Source: Myxococcota bacterium (GTDB lineage: Bacteria; Myxococcota_A; Polyangia; JAAYKL01). From it: 54,673 nucleotides of DNA. Both the position numbers and the translations under genes were made by a program. The DNA is taken from NCBI GenBank assembly GCA_030065855.1, contig JASJCT010000024.1, positions 1 through 54,673 on the forward strand, in the 5' to 3' direction. Positions 8,440-16,197 of this stretch are shown piece after piece (the stretch's first letter is position 1; each line of letters begins with the position of its first letter). The notes beneath the pieces are model-generated. The model made no database searches. It had not been told where the DNA came from and was given only the letters and a program-made list of their open reading frames with translations.

Positions 8440-8531
8440 CCCCCTTCCCTGCGAGGGAAGGGGGAGGAAAAACCACTCTGAATCGGTTAGGTTATTTGAT
8501 TCTGATCCCCCTCTCCGATGCGGAGAGGGGG
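8440..8531. repeat. Two perfect 11-bp C/G-rich hairpins between ACP and membrane-protein genes
   Basis: CCCCCTTCCCT-GCG-AGGGAAGGGGG at 8440-8464 and CCCCCTCTCCG-ATG-CGGAGAGGGGG at 8507-8531. A diverged copy of the 3' flank (GAGAGGG.CAGGGGGAGAGG) recurs at 12105-12143, so this is a dispersed REP-like repeat rather than an operon-specific signal. In the transcript it could stabilise or attenuate the message between the ACP and the downstream genes. Confidence 0.7.
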
Positions 8532-8568
8532 CCAGGGGGAGAGGTTTTTGGGATCGGCATTAGAGCTG

Positions 8569-9174
8569 ATGGGTAAGTTGTTAGATGGGGCGATTCTTTT
8601 CTTATATCCGGTCATCGTCTTTTTTGGCCTGTCCTATTTAGGGGTGCGGTGGACCGCGCTCTGTTTGCTCGCGCTTACAGCCCGTCGATTCATCGCCATG
8701 CTCCTATCAAACCGGGAAACCTCCCGGATCCTCCTCATTCAAGCAGGTGCCATGGCACTCATTATCGGGACCGGCGCTGCGTTTGCTTCTCCTTTGGCCC
8801 TTCGCATCACCCCCTTTGCCGTCTCTCTGACGTTCATCGCTCTATTTGCCGCGTCCCTCAGAAAGACCCCTCTTATCGAGCGCTTTGCCCGGCTTAAGAA
8901 ACCTGAGCTCCCAACGGCAGAGGTCGCCTATTGCAGAACCCTTACTAAGGTATGGGTCGGCGTGCTTTCTGCGAACTCGGCCTTGCTCCTGTTTGCTGCT
9001 CTGTGCGAAGATGACGCTATGTGGGCGGTATTGGTCGGCCCGGTCAGTTATGGGTTGTTAGGGTTTGTTTTTGCAGTGGAATATATCTATCGAAAGCGGC
9101 GGTTTCAGGACTTTGGCAGCGATCCCCTCGATCGCTGCCTCAAGTTGATACTCGGTCGCAGCTCAATGCGATGA
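8569..9174 (+). CDS. COG4648-like integral membrane protein (ApeG-like)
   Basis: 201 residues from the ATG at 8569. Hydrophobic segments lie around residues 5-25, 28-45, 55-95 (two helices), 130-150 and 160-180. The conserved cytoplasmic block TPLIERFARLKKPELP followed by VAYCRTLTKVWVG, and the tail GLLGFVFAVEYIYRKRRF, match the pattern I know from membrane proteins in aryl-polyene clusters. Biochemical function is unknown in the family. The stop overlaps the next start (ATGA), so it is translationally coupled to the glycosyltransferase. Confidence 0.72.
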   Translation: MGKLLDGAILFLYPVIVFFGLSYLGVRWTALCLLALTARRFIAMLLSNRETSRILLIQAGAMALIIGTGAAFASPLALRITPFAVSLTFIALFAASLRKTPLIERFARLKKPELPTAEVAYCRTLTKVWVGVLSANSALLLFAALCEDDAMWAVLVGPVSYGLLGFVFAVEYIYRKRRFQDFGSDPLDRCLKLILGRSSMR

Positions 9175-9893
9175 AGATTTGCGCGCTTGTCCCAGTCTAC
9201 AACAACGCAGGCACCATTACCGATGTCATTTCGAGGTGTCGCGCGGCCATCGAGCCCGACATCCTGGTGGTTTCGGATGGATCAACTGACCAGAGCGATG
9301 ACAGAGCCCGGGCCACTGGCGTGGAGGTCATTGCACTTCGGGAAAACCGCGGCAAGGGCGCGGCTATCCGGGTTGGACTCGAGGCAGCCCGCGAGCGGGG
9401 ATACTCCCATGCCATTGTGCTCGACGCAGATGGCCAGCATCTGCCTGAAGAGATCCCCAAATTTTACGAATTGTCCCTGAGCTTTCCAGATCGCATTGGG
9501 GTGGGTGTGCGCAGAATGACGAACAAAGACGTCCCCAAGGCGAGCCGGCGGGGCCGTTCTATTTCCAACTTCTGGACCAGCCTTGCGAGCTGGCAGCGGT
9601 GCAAAGACGCCCAATGCGGATTTCGCGTCTACCCCATCGAGGAGACCCTCGCACTTGGCTGCAAAGAGCCGGGGTTTCAGTTTGAAATGGAAATCCTGGT
9701 CAAAGCTGCCTGGTCTGGCATGCGCATCGCACATACTGATATCGACGTGATATACCCCCCAAAAGAAGTGCGGGTATCCCATTTTGACCCAAGGCGCGAT
9801 AACCTGAAATTCACCTGGCTAAGCATGAAGCTCTTTTTTGGTATGCTCTTTCGGTTGCCCCAGATGATCTATCGAAAAATTAGGGGATTTTAA
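9171..9893 (+). CDS. GT2 family glycosyltransferase (ApeJ-like)
   Basis: 240 residues. The GT-A fold signatures are present: ICALVPVYNNAGTI, VSDGSTDQS, NRGKGAAIRVGL and VLDADGQHLP (the DxD-type metal site), then CKDAQCGFRVYPIE and FQFEMEILVKAAW. A basic amphipathic C-terminus (LFFGMLFRLPQMIYRK) suggests membrane association. It would transfer a sugar from a nucleotide or lipid-linked donor. In aryl-polyene clusters a similar domain is fused to an acyltransferase; here it stands alone. The start overlaps the preceding stop by four bases. Acceptor unknown. Confidence 0.85.
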   Translation: MKICALVPVYNNAGTITDVISRCRAAIEPDILVVSDGSTDQSDDRARATGVEVIALRENRGKGAAIRVGLEAARERGYSHAIVLDADGQHLPEEIPKFYELSLSFPDRIGVGVRRMTNKDVPKASRRGRSISNFWTSLASWQRCKDAQCGFRVYPIEETLALGCKEPGFQFEMEILVKAAWSGMRIAHTDIDVIYPPKEVRVSHFDPRRDNLKFTWLSMKLFFGMLFRLPQMIYRKIRGF

Positions 9894-9951
9894 TCTAAGG
9901 GAGCATGCGGTTTGCGTCGTAGGATAATGTAGGTGCCTGCTTTGATTTCCC

Positions 9952-10035
9952 GTCATGCCCGCGCATGAGGGTGTCGCGAAATTCATTTTCAGAATTAAAC
10001 AGTTGTCATCCCCACGAAAGTGGGGATCTAGAGGC
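9952..10035. repeat. Left REP-like doublet
   Basis: A 29-bp sequence at 9952-9980 (GTCATGCCCGCGCATGAGG then GTGTCGCGAA) recurs inverted at 11242-11270 with one mismatch. About 25 bp further in lies a second REP-like hairpin, TCCCCAC-GAAA-GTGGGGA at about 10009-10026. Together they flank the IS1182-type remnant on its left. Confidence 0.75.
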
Positions 10036-10103
10036 AGCGTTGGAAATCATCTTGAACAGAAGGATCCCAACCTGAGAGGCTGTTATGGAATTAGCGGATT
10101 ATA

Positions 10104-10133
10104 TTGACTTTACACATGTAGTCTATATATAAT
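10104..10133 (+). promoter_or_regulatory. Sigma70-like promoter of the IS1182-type remnant
   Basis: TTGACT (10104-10109) and TATAAT (10128-10133) are spaced 18 bases apart. The -10 ends six bases before the ATG at 10140, so a transcript would be almost leaderless. Confidence 0.5.
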
Positions 10134-10139
10134 TCATAT

Positions 10140-11130
10140 ATGGCAAAGAGCACATTTGCAGATCAGACAAATCAAGGTCGACTTTTTGATATGTTACCTG
10201 ACTGCCACCCGAGCAGGGAGCAGCCTCAAGAGCAACGTCAATTTGTTTGGCCGGACAGAAACAAGCTGTTTTTTGGCGCGTGCACGTTGCAAAGCTATCT
10301 CAAGGATTGCGGTCAGAAAAAAGTTTTGCAGCTGTCCGACTCCCTTGATGATTTGGATTGGAAAGTATTTGAAAGTAAGTATTCAGGACCGGGGCGTCCT
10401 CCGTACGCTCCACGCCTGATGGCCGGCCTGATCATGTACGGTTTACTTAAGGGCGTTAACGCGCTGCGAGCGCTCGAGGTGATGAGTCGGGTCGATTTGG
10501 GGTGCATGTGGATCTGCGCCGGTATTCAGCCCGATCACAGCAATATCGGACGATTCATCATTCGGCATCAAGAGGAATTTGAAGGGCCCTTCTTTGAGCA
10601 GGTGGCCCGACTGGCACTGGAAGCAACGAGGTCTGGCGTAGCAGATGTCGCGGGTGACGGCACAGTGATCCAGGCAGCGGCATCAAGGTACCGAACGGTA
10701 AAACGACCGGTGGTCAAATATTAACCGCCAGAAGTCGAGCCAGAGACGGCTCGTATGTCCAATACGAACGCCACGGTTGCACGGACTGCGAGCTTCGTCC
10801 TCGGTGCTTCAGCAAAAAATCCACGCGCCGAGTAGTCCGACGTTTGGCCATTGATGAATCCAAAGAGGCGCTACGGAAAGTCATGGAGACTCCGGAAGCA
10901 CAGGAAGCCTATGCTCAACGGAAAGCAATGGTTGAGCCTGTCTTCGCCTTCATGTCAGGTGTTATGAACTTTCGACGATTTCGTCGTCGAGGTCTATCCA
11001 AAGCGCGCATGGAGTTCAGCCTGCACGCAGCCGCATACAATCTGGGTAGGGTTCTGGCTGCCCTAGCGGCCAAGGGAGACGGTTTTGTAGAATCGGCTAT
11101 GTTGTATTTAGGGGCATTGTGGGCCGTGTT
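10140..11130 (+). pseudogene. IS1182-family transposase, internally deleted
   Basis: Frame one (10140-10724, 194 codons) carries the N-terminal IS1182 pattern: YAPRLMAGLIMYGLLKGV, a DHSNIGRFI helix and VAGDGTVIQAAASRY with the first catalytic Asp. It runs into a stop at 10722. In another frame, from about 10710, the C-terminal domain follows: DGSYVQYERHGC, CTDCELRPRCF (zinc-like Cys knuckle), KAMVEPVFAFM with the Glu region, and FRRRGLSKARMEF. The roughly 200-250 residues normally between these parts, including the second catalytic Asp, are missing, so the element is dead. The deletion junction is near 10705-10725, and the 3' end of the homology fades near 11130. Confidence 0.82.
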
Positions 11131-11204
11131 GCTGTCCCTGACACGATTCTGGCCTATCCCGCGAAGGATTGACTCTAAAAAGCCCTGGAGCATTACTGGG
11201 TTCT

Positions 11205-11270
11205 GGACCCCTGCCTTCGCAGGGGTGACGGGCTTAACCCTTTCGCGACACCCTCCTGCGCGGGCATGAC
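11205..11270. repeat. Right REP-like doublet (inverted relative to the left copy)
   Basis: The hairpin CCCCTGC-CTTC-GCAGGGG at about 11209-11226 and the 29-bp sequence at 11242-11270 mirror the left doublet at 9952-10035. The outer 29-mers match at 28 of 29 positions as inverted repeats. Confidence 0.75.
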
Positions 11271-11346
11271 GATGCCGACAACAAACATGTATGCAAACCT
11301 CATACGACAAATTTCGCATGCGCCCATTCTGGGTCGCGAGGTAACG

Positions 11347-12006
11347 CTATTTGGGGGCGATTTTGTCGATGGCGTTTCGTACGAGATCGACGAGCTTTGG
11401 TACGTTGTCACTCGACTCAGCATCGTCGAGTGCTGCGCGGATTTCCTCCATTGCGGCGGTGATATTGCCCTCATCATTGGCCGGCGATACTGGTTCAGCG
11501 TCTATTTCTTGAGGGGGTGTAATATCGTCGACAGGCGCGTTCACTGCCTCACCAGCATCGGAAAACTGGTTGAGCAGTTCGTTTTGTTGGTTCGGAGACA
11601 TGACCAAATGGGGGCTCTCCCCCTCCATGCGCAGGGATTGCAGTAGCAGTCCGTTGTGGATAGCAGCGGCGAGATCAGCGGCATTGACCGGCTTATGCAG
11701 GTATTGATAGACCCAGCCGTCGTAGATTGCCCGCATGGCAGATTCAACACTGGCCTGTCCGGTTAATACGATGCGGATGGTGTCTGGGTAATCCTCTTTC
11801 ACCTTAGCCAGAAGCTCTGATCCTTTCATCCCAGGCATGTTTTCATCGGAGACCAAGACGTCGACGTTTGTCTCCGCGAGGATATCGAGCGCATCCTGGC
11901 CGGATTCAGCGGTCAGAAAGGTATAGGGTTCCTTTCGCAGGGCCCGCTTTAGCCCGTCCAGCACCCCCACTTCGTCGTCGACAAAAAGAACTGTATGCTG
12001 CTCCAT
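11347..12006 (-). CDS. Response regulator with receiver domain and uncharacterised C-terminus
   Basis: 219 residues. The receiver domain at 1-125 has the acidic pair D10/D11, phosphoacceptor Asp54 (LVSDENMPGM), Thr82 (VLTG) and Lys105 (HKPVN). The remaining 90 residues are acidic, contain two short helical segments (AMEEIRAALDDAES and VPKLVDLVRNAIDKI) and no recognised output domain, so it may act through protein contacts. The subtype (RIVLTGQA, WVYQYLHKP) is the same as that of the receiver-kinase at 21081. Ribosome-binding site GGGGGG precedes the ATG. It is followed upstream by a separate PilZ gene. Confidence 0.92.
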   Translation of the reverse strand: MEQHTVLFVDDEVGVLDGLKRALRKEPYTFLTAESGQDALDILAETNVDVLVSDENMPGMKGSELLAKVKEDYPDTIRIVLTGQASVESAMRAIYDGWVYQYLHKPVNAADLAAAIHNGLLLQSLRMEGESPHLVMSPNQQNELLNQFSDAGEAVNAPVDDITPPQEIDAEPVSPANDEGNITAAMEEIRAALDDAESSDNVPKLVDLVRNAIDKIAPK

Positions 12007-12151
12007 TTTCCCCCCTTGTTTTTAAGGCGACTCGGGTCGCGCTAACAGGCACACTGTTCCTCGTTCAATAGTAATCGGCGGAATGTTGGTAATCTTAAGG
12101 GGGCGTCGGAGAGAGGGCTAGGGGGAGAGGTTTTCGGAATGGGAAGACGGG

Positions 12152-12463
12152 TTATTCTTTTTTTTCTTCCTTGAAAATCAGGACTTCCTGTTCTGGTTCG
12201 CCGTCTTTTAGGTATCGAAAACCGTACTCCATCATGCCGTCGCCTGTTTCCCTGGCCCAGACGAGCTCGGCGGTGTACTTGTTTGGAATAATATCCTCTT
12301 TAAAGGTCAGGCTAATGGTCAGCGGCTGGGATGTTTCCAGTCGAAACCCCGAATATGACACATCGATGGTCTGGGCAGTCATCACTTCGTTTTCGATGCG
12401 GAATTCCACTTCAGTGGTAAGATCAGCTCTGAGCTCTTTTCTCTGTTCACTGATTTCTGACAT
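12152..12463 (-). CDS. PilZ-domain protein
   Basis: 103 residues when started at the ATG at 12463, which has GAGGTG correctly placed; an upstream ATG at 12475 has no such site. The RKELR basic pair and the DVSYSG motif are the two signature elements of c-di-GMP-binding PilZ domains (RxxxR and [D/N]xSxxG), and both are intact. It is a single-domain protein, probably a cytoplasmic c-di-GMP adaptor. It lies between the TolQ/R pair and the response regulator on the same strand. Confidence 0.88.
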   Translation of the reverse strand: MSEISEQRKELRADLTTEVEFRIENEVMTAQTIDVSYSGFRLETSQPLTISLTFKEDIIPNKYTAELVWARETGDGMMEYGFRYLKDGEPEQEVLIFKEEKKE

Positions 12464-12532
12464 CACACACCTCATGATAGTGCCCCTTCTGGGCCGCAAT
12501 GGGTAATATTCTACGCTGAAAAGGGAGGAAGT

Positions 12533-12982
12533 TCAAAGCGCGGCGGTTTCGACTGGCTGGGGGGGCCATTGCTCGTCGATGGGATCTGTGACCATGCCGA
12601 GTTTGGGGATCCCGGCCCTTTTTATGATGGCCATGACTTGTACGACAAACCCGTATGGAATGTTTCGGTCTGCCTTGAGATAGAGCTCGCCTTCCCGCTG
12701 GAGTCTCACGTTGTTCACCAGGGCTTCTTCCAATCTGGCGTGAGGGATTTCGGTCTCGCCCAGATATACCCGCCGCTCTGCATCGATGACCATCAATAGT
12801 TTGGATTCATCAACTTCCATGGGCTGTGCTTTGGCCTTTGGCAAGTCGATCTCAACGCCCTTGCTCAACATTGGCGCGGTCACCATAAAGATGATGAGCA
12901 GCACCAGCATGACATCAACAAAAGGGGTGATATTGATTTCACTCATCGCGGTGTTATGGCCGCCGCTTATGCTCATTCCCAT
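12533..12982 (-). CDS. ExbD/TolR-family proton-channel subunit
   Basis: 149 residues: a short cytoplasmic N-terminus, one transmembrane helix containing the proton-translocating Asp23 ([17 protein letters not shown]), and a periplasmic domain ([39 protein letters not shown]) typical of TolR/ExbD. It pairs with the preceding MotA/TolQ gene nine bases upstream; its AGGAG site is next to the TolQ stop. No TolA, TolB, Pal or TonB gene follows, so whether it serves the Tol-Pal or a TonB-type system is open. Confidence 0.92.
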   Translation of the reverse strand: MGMSISGGHNTAMSEINITPFVDVMLVLLIIFMVTAPMLSKGVEIDLPKAKAQPMEVDESKLLMVIDAERRVYLGETEIPHARLEEALVNNVRLQREGELYLKADRNIPYGFVVQVMAIIKRAGIPKLGMVTDPIDEQWPPQPVETAAL

Positions 12983-12991
12983 CGTCGACTC

Positions 12992-13753
12992 CTATTTTAG
13001 AAAATGGCGTTTTACAATGTTGAGAAAGTCAGAGCTGAAGTTGTCCATCTCAGACGACAATACCCGGATCCGACGGAGAAAATAGTTGTAGGCGATGACC
13101 GCTGGAATCGCTGCCATCAGGCCAATGGCCGTGGCAATGAGCGCTTCTGAGATGCCTTGGGAGACCACCTCCATGCCGGCTGAGCCGCTGGCGCTGATCT
13201 GCATGAATGAAATCATGATACCGATAACTGTGCCGAACAGCCCGACAAAGGGGGCTGTGGAACCAGTGGTGGCCAAGAACGGCACCAGGCTTTCGAGATG
13301 GGTGATTTCCGCGGTGGAAGCCCGCCTGAGTGCGCGTTCCACATTGCCGATGTCGCCTACGTGGGTCTCGTCAATGCGCGCGTCCTCGCCTTTAGACCCC
13401 TTTAGTTTGGAAAGCTCGATATACCCCGCCTTGAAAAGTTGGGAGATGGGGCTTCGCCTGAGGTCCTCTGCAGCGTTATAGATTTCGTCGAGGCGCTTGG
13501 AATGCCAGAATACTTCCATAAACCGGTGGGTCTGGCCCTGGGCCCGGCGCAGTGAAATATATTTGTAAACAATGATGAACACGCAGGCAAAAATAAACAG
13601 AAATAGTAAAAAAATAACGCCCTTAACAATCGGGGAGGCCTCCAGTATCAGCGCCGTTAATTCCGCAATAGTGCCGGCCTTGGCCCCAGTTGCTGGGGGG
13701 GGGGATGCCCCCTCGGCAGCCTGGGCCAAAAAGGCGGTGAGTGTGTTTTTCAT
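12992..13753 (-). CDS. MotA/TolQ/ExbB-family proton-channel subunit
   Basis: 253 residues with three transmembrane helices at about 45-67, 165-190 and 205-230. The family core [20 protein letters not shown] and [20 protein letters not shown] is intact. N-terminal residues 15-25 are Ala/Pro-rich. GAGGAAA serves as ribosome-binding site. It forms the proton channel with the TolR-like partner and energises an outer-membrane process. Confidence 0.92.
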   Translation of the reverse strand: MKNTLTAFLAQAAEGASPPPATGAKAGTIAELTALILEASPIVKGVIFLLFLFIFACVFIIVYKYISLRRAQGQTHRFMEVFWHSKRLDEIYNAAEDLRRSPISQLFKAGYIELSKLKGSKGEDARIDETHVGDIGNVERALRRASTAEITHLESLVPFLATTGSTAPFVGLFGTVIGIMISFMQISASGSAGMEVVSQGISEALIATAIGLMAAIPAVIAYNYFLRRIRVLSSEMDNFSSDFLNIVKRHFLK

Positions 13754-13862
13754 TGTTTTTTCCTCGCGTCTAATCGCCGATACAAAAACGCATGCGGCAG
13801 TTCTTCAAGTGTTCCGTATTCAAGCTGTATCCTACAATCAAGTCAAGTTATCCCAGTGCTTG

Positions 13863-13988
13863 GTCCAGTCTACAATGTCGGATAAGGTGCCTCCCCCTTT
13901 CGTAAAGGGGGGCGGGGGGATTTCGTCATTCCCGATCGCGTCACAAGGTGACAAAATCCCCCAAACCCCCTTTTTCAAGGGGGATTTT
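13863..13988. repeat. Dispersed C-rich hairpin repeat, copy 1
   Basis: A segment beginning GTCCAGTCTACAATGTCGG (13863) leads into the hairpin CCCCCTTT-CGT-AAAGGGGG (13893-13911). A second inverted repeat follows, AAAATCCCCC (13953-13962) with GGGGGATTTT (13979-13988). The same block recurs at 54542 near the right edge. It fills the 275-bp gap between tolQ and the ParA-like gene. Confidence 0.75.
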
Positions 13989-14028
13989 AATAACTTGGCC
14001 TGGTCGGATGCTTTTGACATAGTACGCA

Positions 14029-15588
14029 TTATTTAGTCGGGCGCTTCATATGGGCATCATAGGTGGCCATGAAATCGTCCACTGCACGGGTTGGGTTGAT
14101 TTTTAGGTAGCGCGCGTATTCGGTGACAAAGCCCCGTATGTATACGGGTTCTGGTAATTCATCGAATTGCTCCTCCTCTATGGCCCGGAGATAGGAGATG
14201 GAAATTTTCGCCCGGTTTGAAATATCCTCGAGCTCTATCCCGCGTTCCCGGCGAATTTCACCCAAGAAGGCGCCGTTTACCATCTGATCGTCCCTGAGTT
14301 CAACCTTTGGCAGGGAATCGTGCGGGCTTTTTACGCGGCCTTTGATGCCGGTCCTGCCATCGGGGAACCGCTTCTTGGGGCTTGGAAATCCGTTTGGGAA
14401 TGCAGTGCGATCGTACTCCCGCCGTCTGGATTTGTCGATGAGGATTTCTTGGGCTGATTGGGCGCGCCGCTGGTAGTCTGCCCGCTCTTCTTCAGAGCAT
14501 GCACCCCGAACCGCCAGGCCATCTATGCCAAAATACTCACGGATCTGCTTGAGTCCCCGTCGGACCTCCTCTTCGGACGCGCTGGGATAGATTTCGAGCA
14601 GCTCGTATAAGTTCAAGTCCTCTACCGACGGTGGTATGATAGCGGGTGCGTGGAGATCTGATAGGTCCTGGCTGAGAAGCCGACGAACGATGCGTTCAAG
14701 ACCCCTACAGGCCCGGCTTTGGGGAAAATCAATGAGCAGTGGAATACCGCGCCGAAGGGATAGCCATACATTGTCGTCCCATTCAATGGGCCCCAACACT
14801 CGGGCGACAATGCCGATCCAACGCGCGGTTGCCGCGACCATGGCTTCCCCCAGGCCTTCGTCGGCTTTTACCTTGATTTGATTTACGATCAGTTGCGGAT
14901 GGAACGTCGATGCCAGGCGGGCAGCTTCCTCGGCCAGGGGGGAATCGATATCTTCAACGCTGGCTACGATCTCTCTCGCGGTCGGTGGTCTTCCAGCGCG
15001 TTCACCAAGGCTGTATAGGAGCTCCCGCGTGGGCCCATCTGCGAGCGAGTGCCGCAGCAATTTTTTCAGATAGGCTGCCTTGATGAGGCGATAGGTCGCT
15101 TCGATCGCATCTGGCGTTGCCACAGCAATGGCAATCGGCACATCAGCGCTGCCAAACAGATGGAGATTGAATGCGTGCATCCCAGAGGGCAAATCAATAA
15201 TGACGTAATCGGTTTCCATATCTCGAAATTGATCGAGCAATCGGTCGCAGTCATCATCGGACATGTTGAGTCCGCAGAGCAGGTCCCCGGCGCCGGCCAG
15301 CAGTGAGAGCCCTGAGACACGCGTGGGGCAGAGGGCATATTCGATGAACTCAATGCGGTGGTTCAACACATCTGCAATGGTCAGCTCTGGCTGTTGCAAA
15401 CCGAGCCATGTATGCAGGCCAGCATCAGTTAGATTGCCGTCGACGAGACAGACCTGCTTGCCGATTTGGGCCAGAAAAACGGCGATATTCGTCGCGATCA
15501 TGCTCGTGCCGACACCGCCTTTGCCAGATCCGATGGCGATGATGCGTCCCGCATTAGGGGGCGCAATATGTTCTGCTTCAGATGGCAT
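14029..15588 (-). CDS. ParA/MinD-like pseudo-ATPase fused to J-like and RodZ-type HTH domains
   Basis: 519 residues in three parts. Residues 14-310 are a ParA/MinD/FlhG-like domain. Its P-loop reads GSGKGGVGTS (20-29), with Thr (codon ACG) where the invariant Walker lysine of KGGVGK[ST] belongs. The usual VDxD reads VDGN (49-52), so the catalytic Asp is also lost; the switch II DLPSG is kept. Residues 326-395 resemble a DnaJ-type helical module (NLYELLEIYPSASEEEVRR, RREYDR) without an HPD motif. Residues 440-512 are a RodZ/HTH_25-type helix-turn-helix (FLGEIRRERGIELEDIS, YIRGFVTEYARYL). There is no membrane helix. A scaffold or positioning role is plausible. It is not an ordinary chromosome-partition ATPase. 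Confidence 0.8.
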   Translation of the reverse strand: MPSEAEHIAPPNAGRIIAIGSGKGGVGTSMIATNIAVFLAQIGKQVCLVDGNLTDAGLHTWLGLQQPELTIADVLNHRIEFIEYALCPTRVSGLSLLAGAGDLLCGLNMSDDDCDRLLDQFRDMETDYVIIDLPSGMHAFNLHLFGSADVPIAIAVATPDAIEATYRLIKAAYLKKLLRHSLADGPTRELLYSLGERAGRPPTAREIVASVEDIDSPLAEEAARLASTFHPQLIVNQIKVKADEGLGEAMVAATARWIGIVARVLGPIEWDDNVWLSLRRGIPLLIDFPQSRACRGLERIVRRLLSQDLSDLHAPAIIPPSVEDLNLYELLEIYPSASEEEVRRGLKQIREYFGIDGLAVRGACSEEERADYQRRAQSAQEILIDKSRRREYDRTAFPNGFPSPKKRFPDGRTGIKGRVKSPHDSLPKVELRDDQMVNGAFLGEIRRERGIELEDISNRAKISISYLRAIEEEQFDELPEPVYIRGFVTEYARYLKINPTRAVDDFMATYDAHMKRPTK

Positions 15589-15591
15589 CTG

Positions 15592-16050
15592 TCAGTTACC
15601 CAGTTCTTCGGCGGCAATGCGCTTGACCATCAGCGGATCCACCTCATCTCGATGGGCTTTTACAATGGTTCCGATAACTTTGCCGATCATCTTGGGGCCG
15701 GCTGCACCGGTTTCCGCAATCACCTGCCGGACGCGTTCTCGAACCTCTTGTTCATCCATTTGCTGGGGCAGGAAGGGCGTTAGATATGCGATCTCAAATT
15801 CTAACTTTGCGACATTCTCTTGACCCTGATCCCCAGCTTCTCGAAACGCAACAAGGGCCTTTTGCTGCTGCTTTACGTAGCGGGCAATAACATCTCGCCA
15901 GAAGGCATCGTCTGTCTCTCCGCTGAAGCCCGGTGCTGTCTTTTTTGCTTGAGCAGCGGTCTTCACCATGCGTAACACATCGAGTTCCGAAGTGTTTTTT
16001 GTCCGCATTGCTTGCTTAAGTCGGGTTGTCAATTCTTCTTCTATGTTCAT
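15592..16050 (-). CDS. YqeY/GatB-like domain protein
   Basis: 152 residues from the ATG at 16050, which has GGAG six bases upstream. The YqeY pattern is present throughout: EELTTRLKQAMRTKN, ELDVLRMVKTAAQ, FWRDVIARYVKQQQKALVAFREAG and the C-terminal LMVKRIAAEELGN. The family shares the tRNA-binding helical domain of the amidotransferase subunit GatB and is implicated in tRNA or mischarged-tRNA handling. It is three bases from the ParA-like gene and likely in the same transcript. Confidence 0.92.
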   Translation of the reverse strand: MNIEEELTTRLKQAMRTKNTSELDVLRMVKTAAQAKKTAPGFSGETDDAFWRDVIARYVKQQQKALVAFREAGDQGQENVAKLEFEIAYLTPFLPQQMDEQEVRERVRQVIAETGAAGPKMIGKVIGTIVKAHRDEVDPLMVKRIAAEELGN

Positions 16051-16197
16051 AATGAACTCCATGACAGCAAGGTAACTGATAAACCAAACGAGATTTCTTT
16101 TATAAATGATCATTGCTATACAAGACAAATCGCTCCTGGATGTAGCAAACCTCGTCCTTCCCGCACGGGCGGGATTCCAAGTCCAATGTTATAAAAG

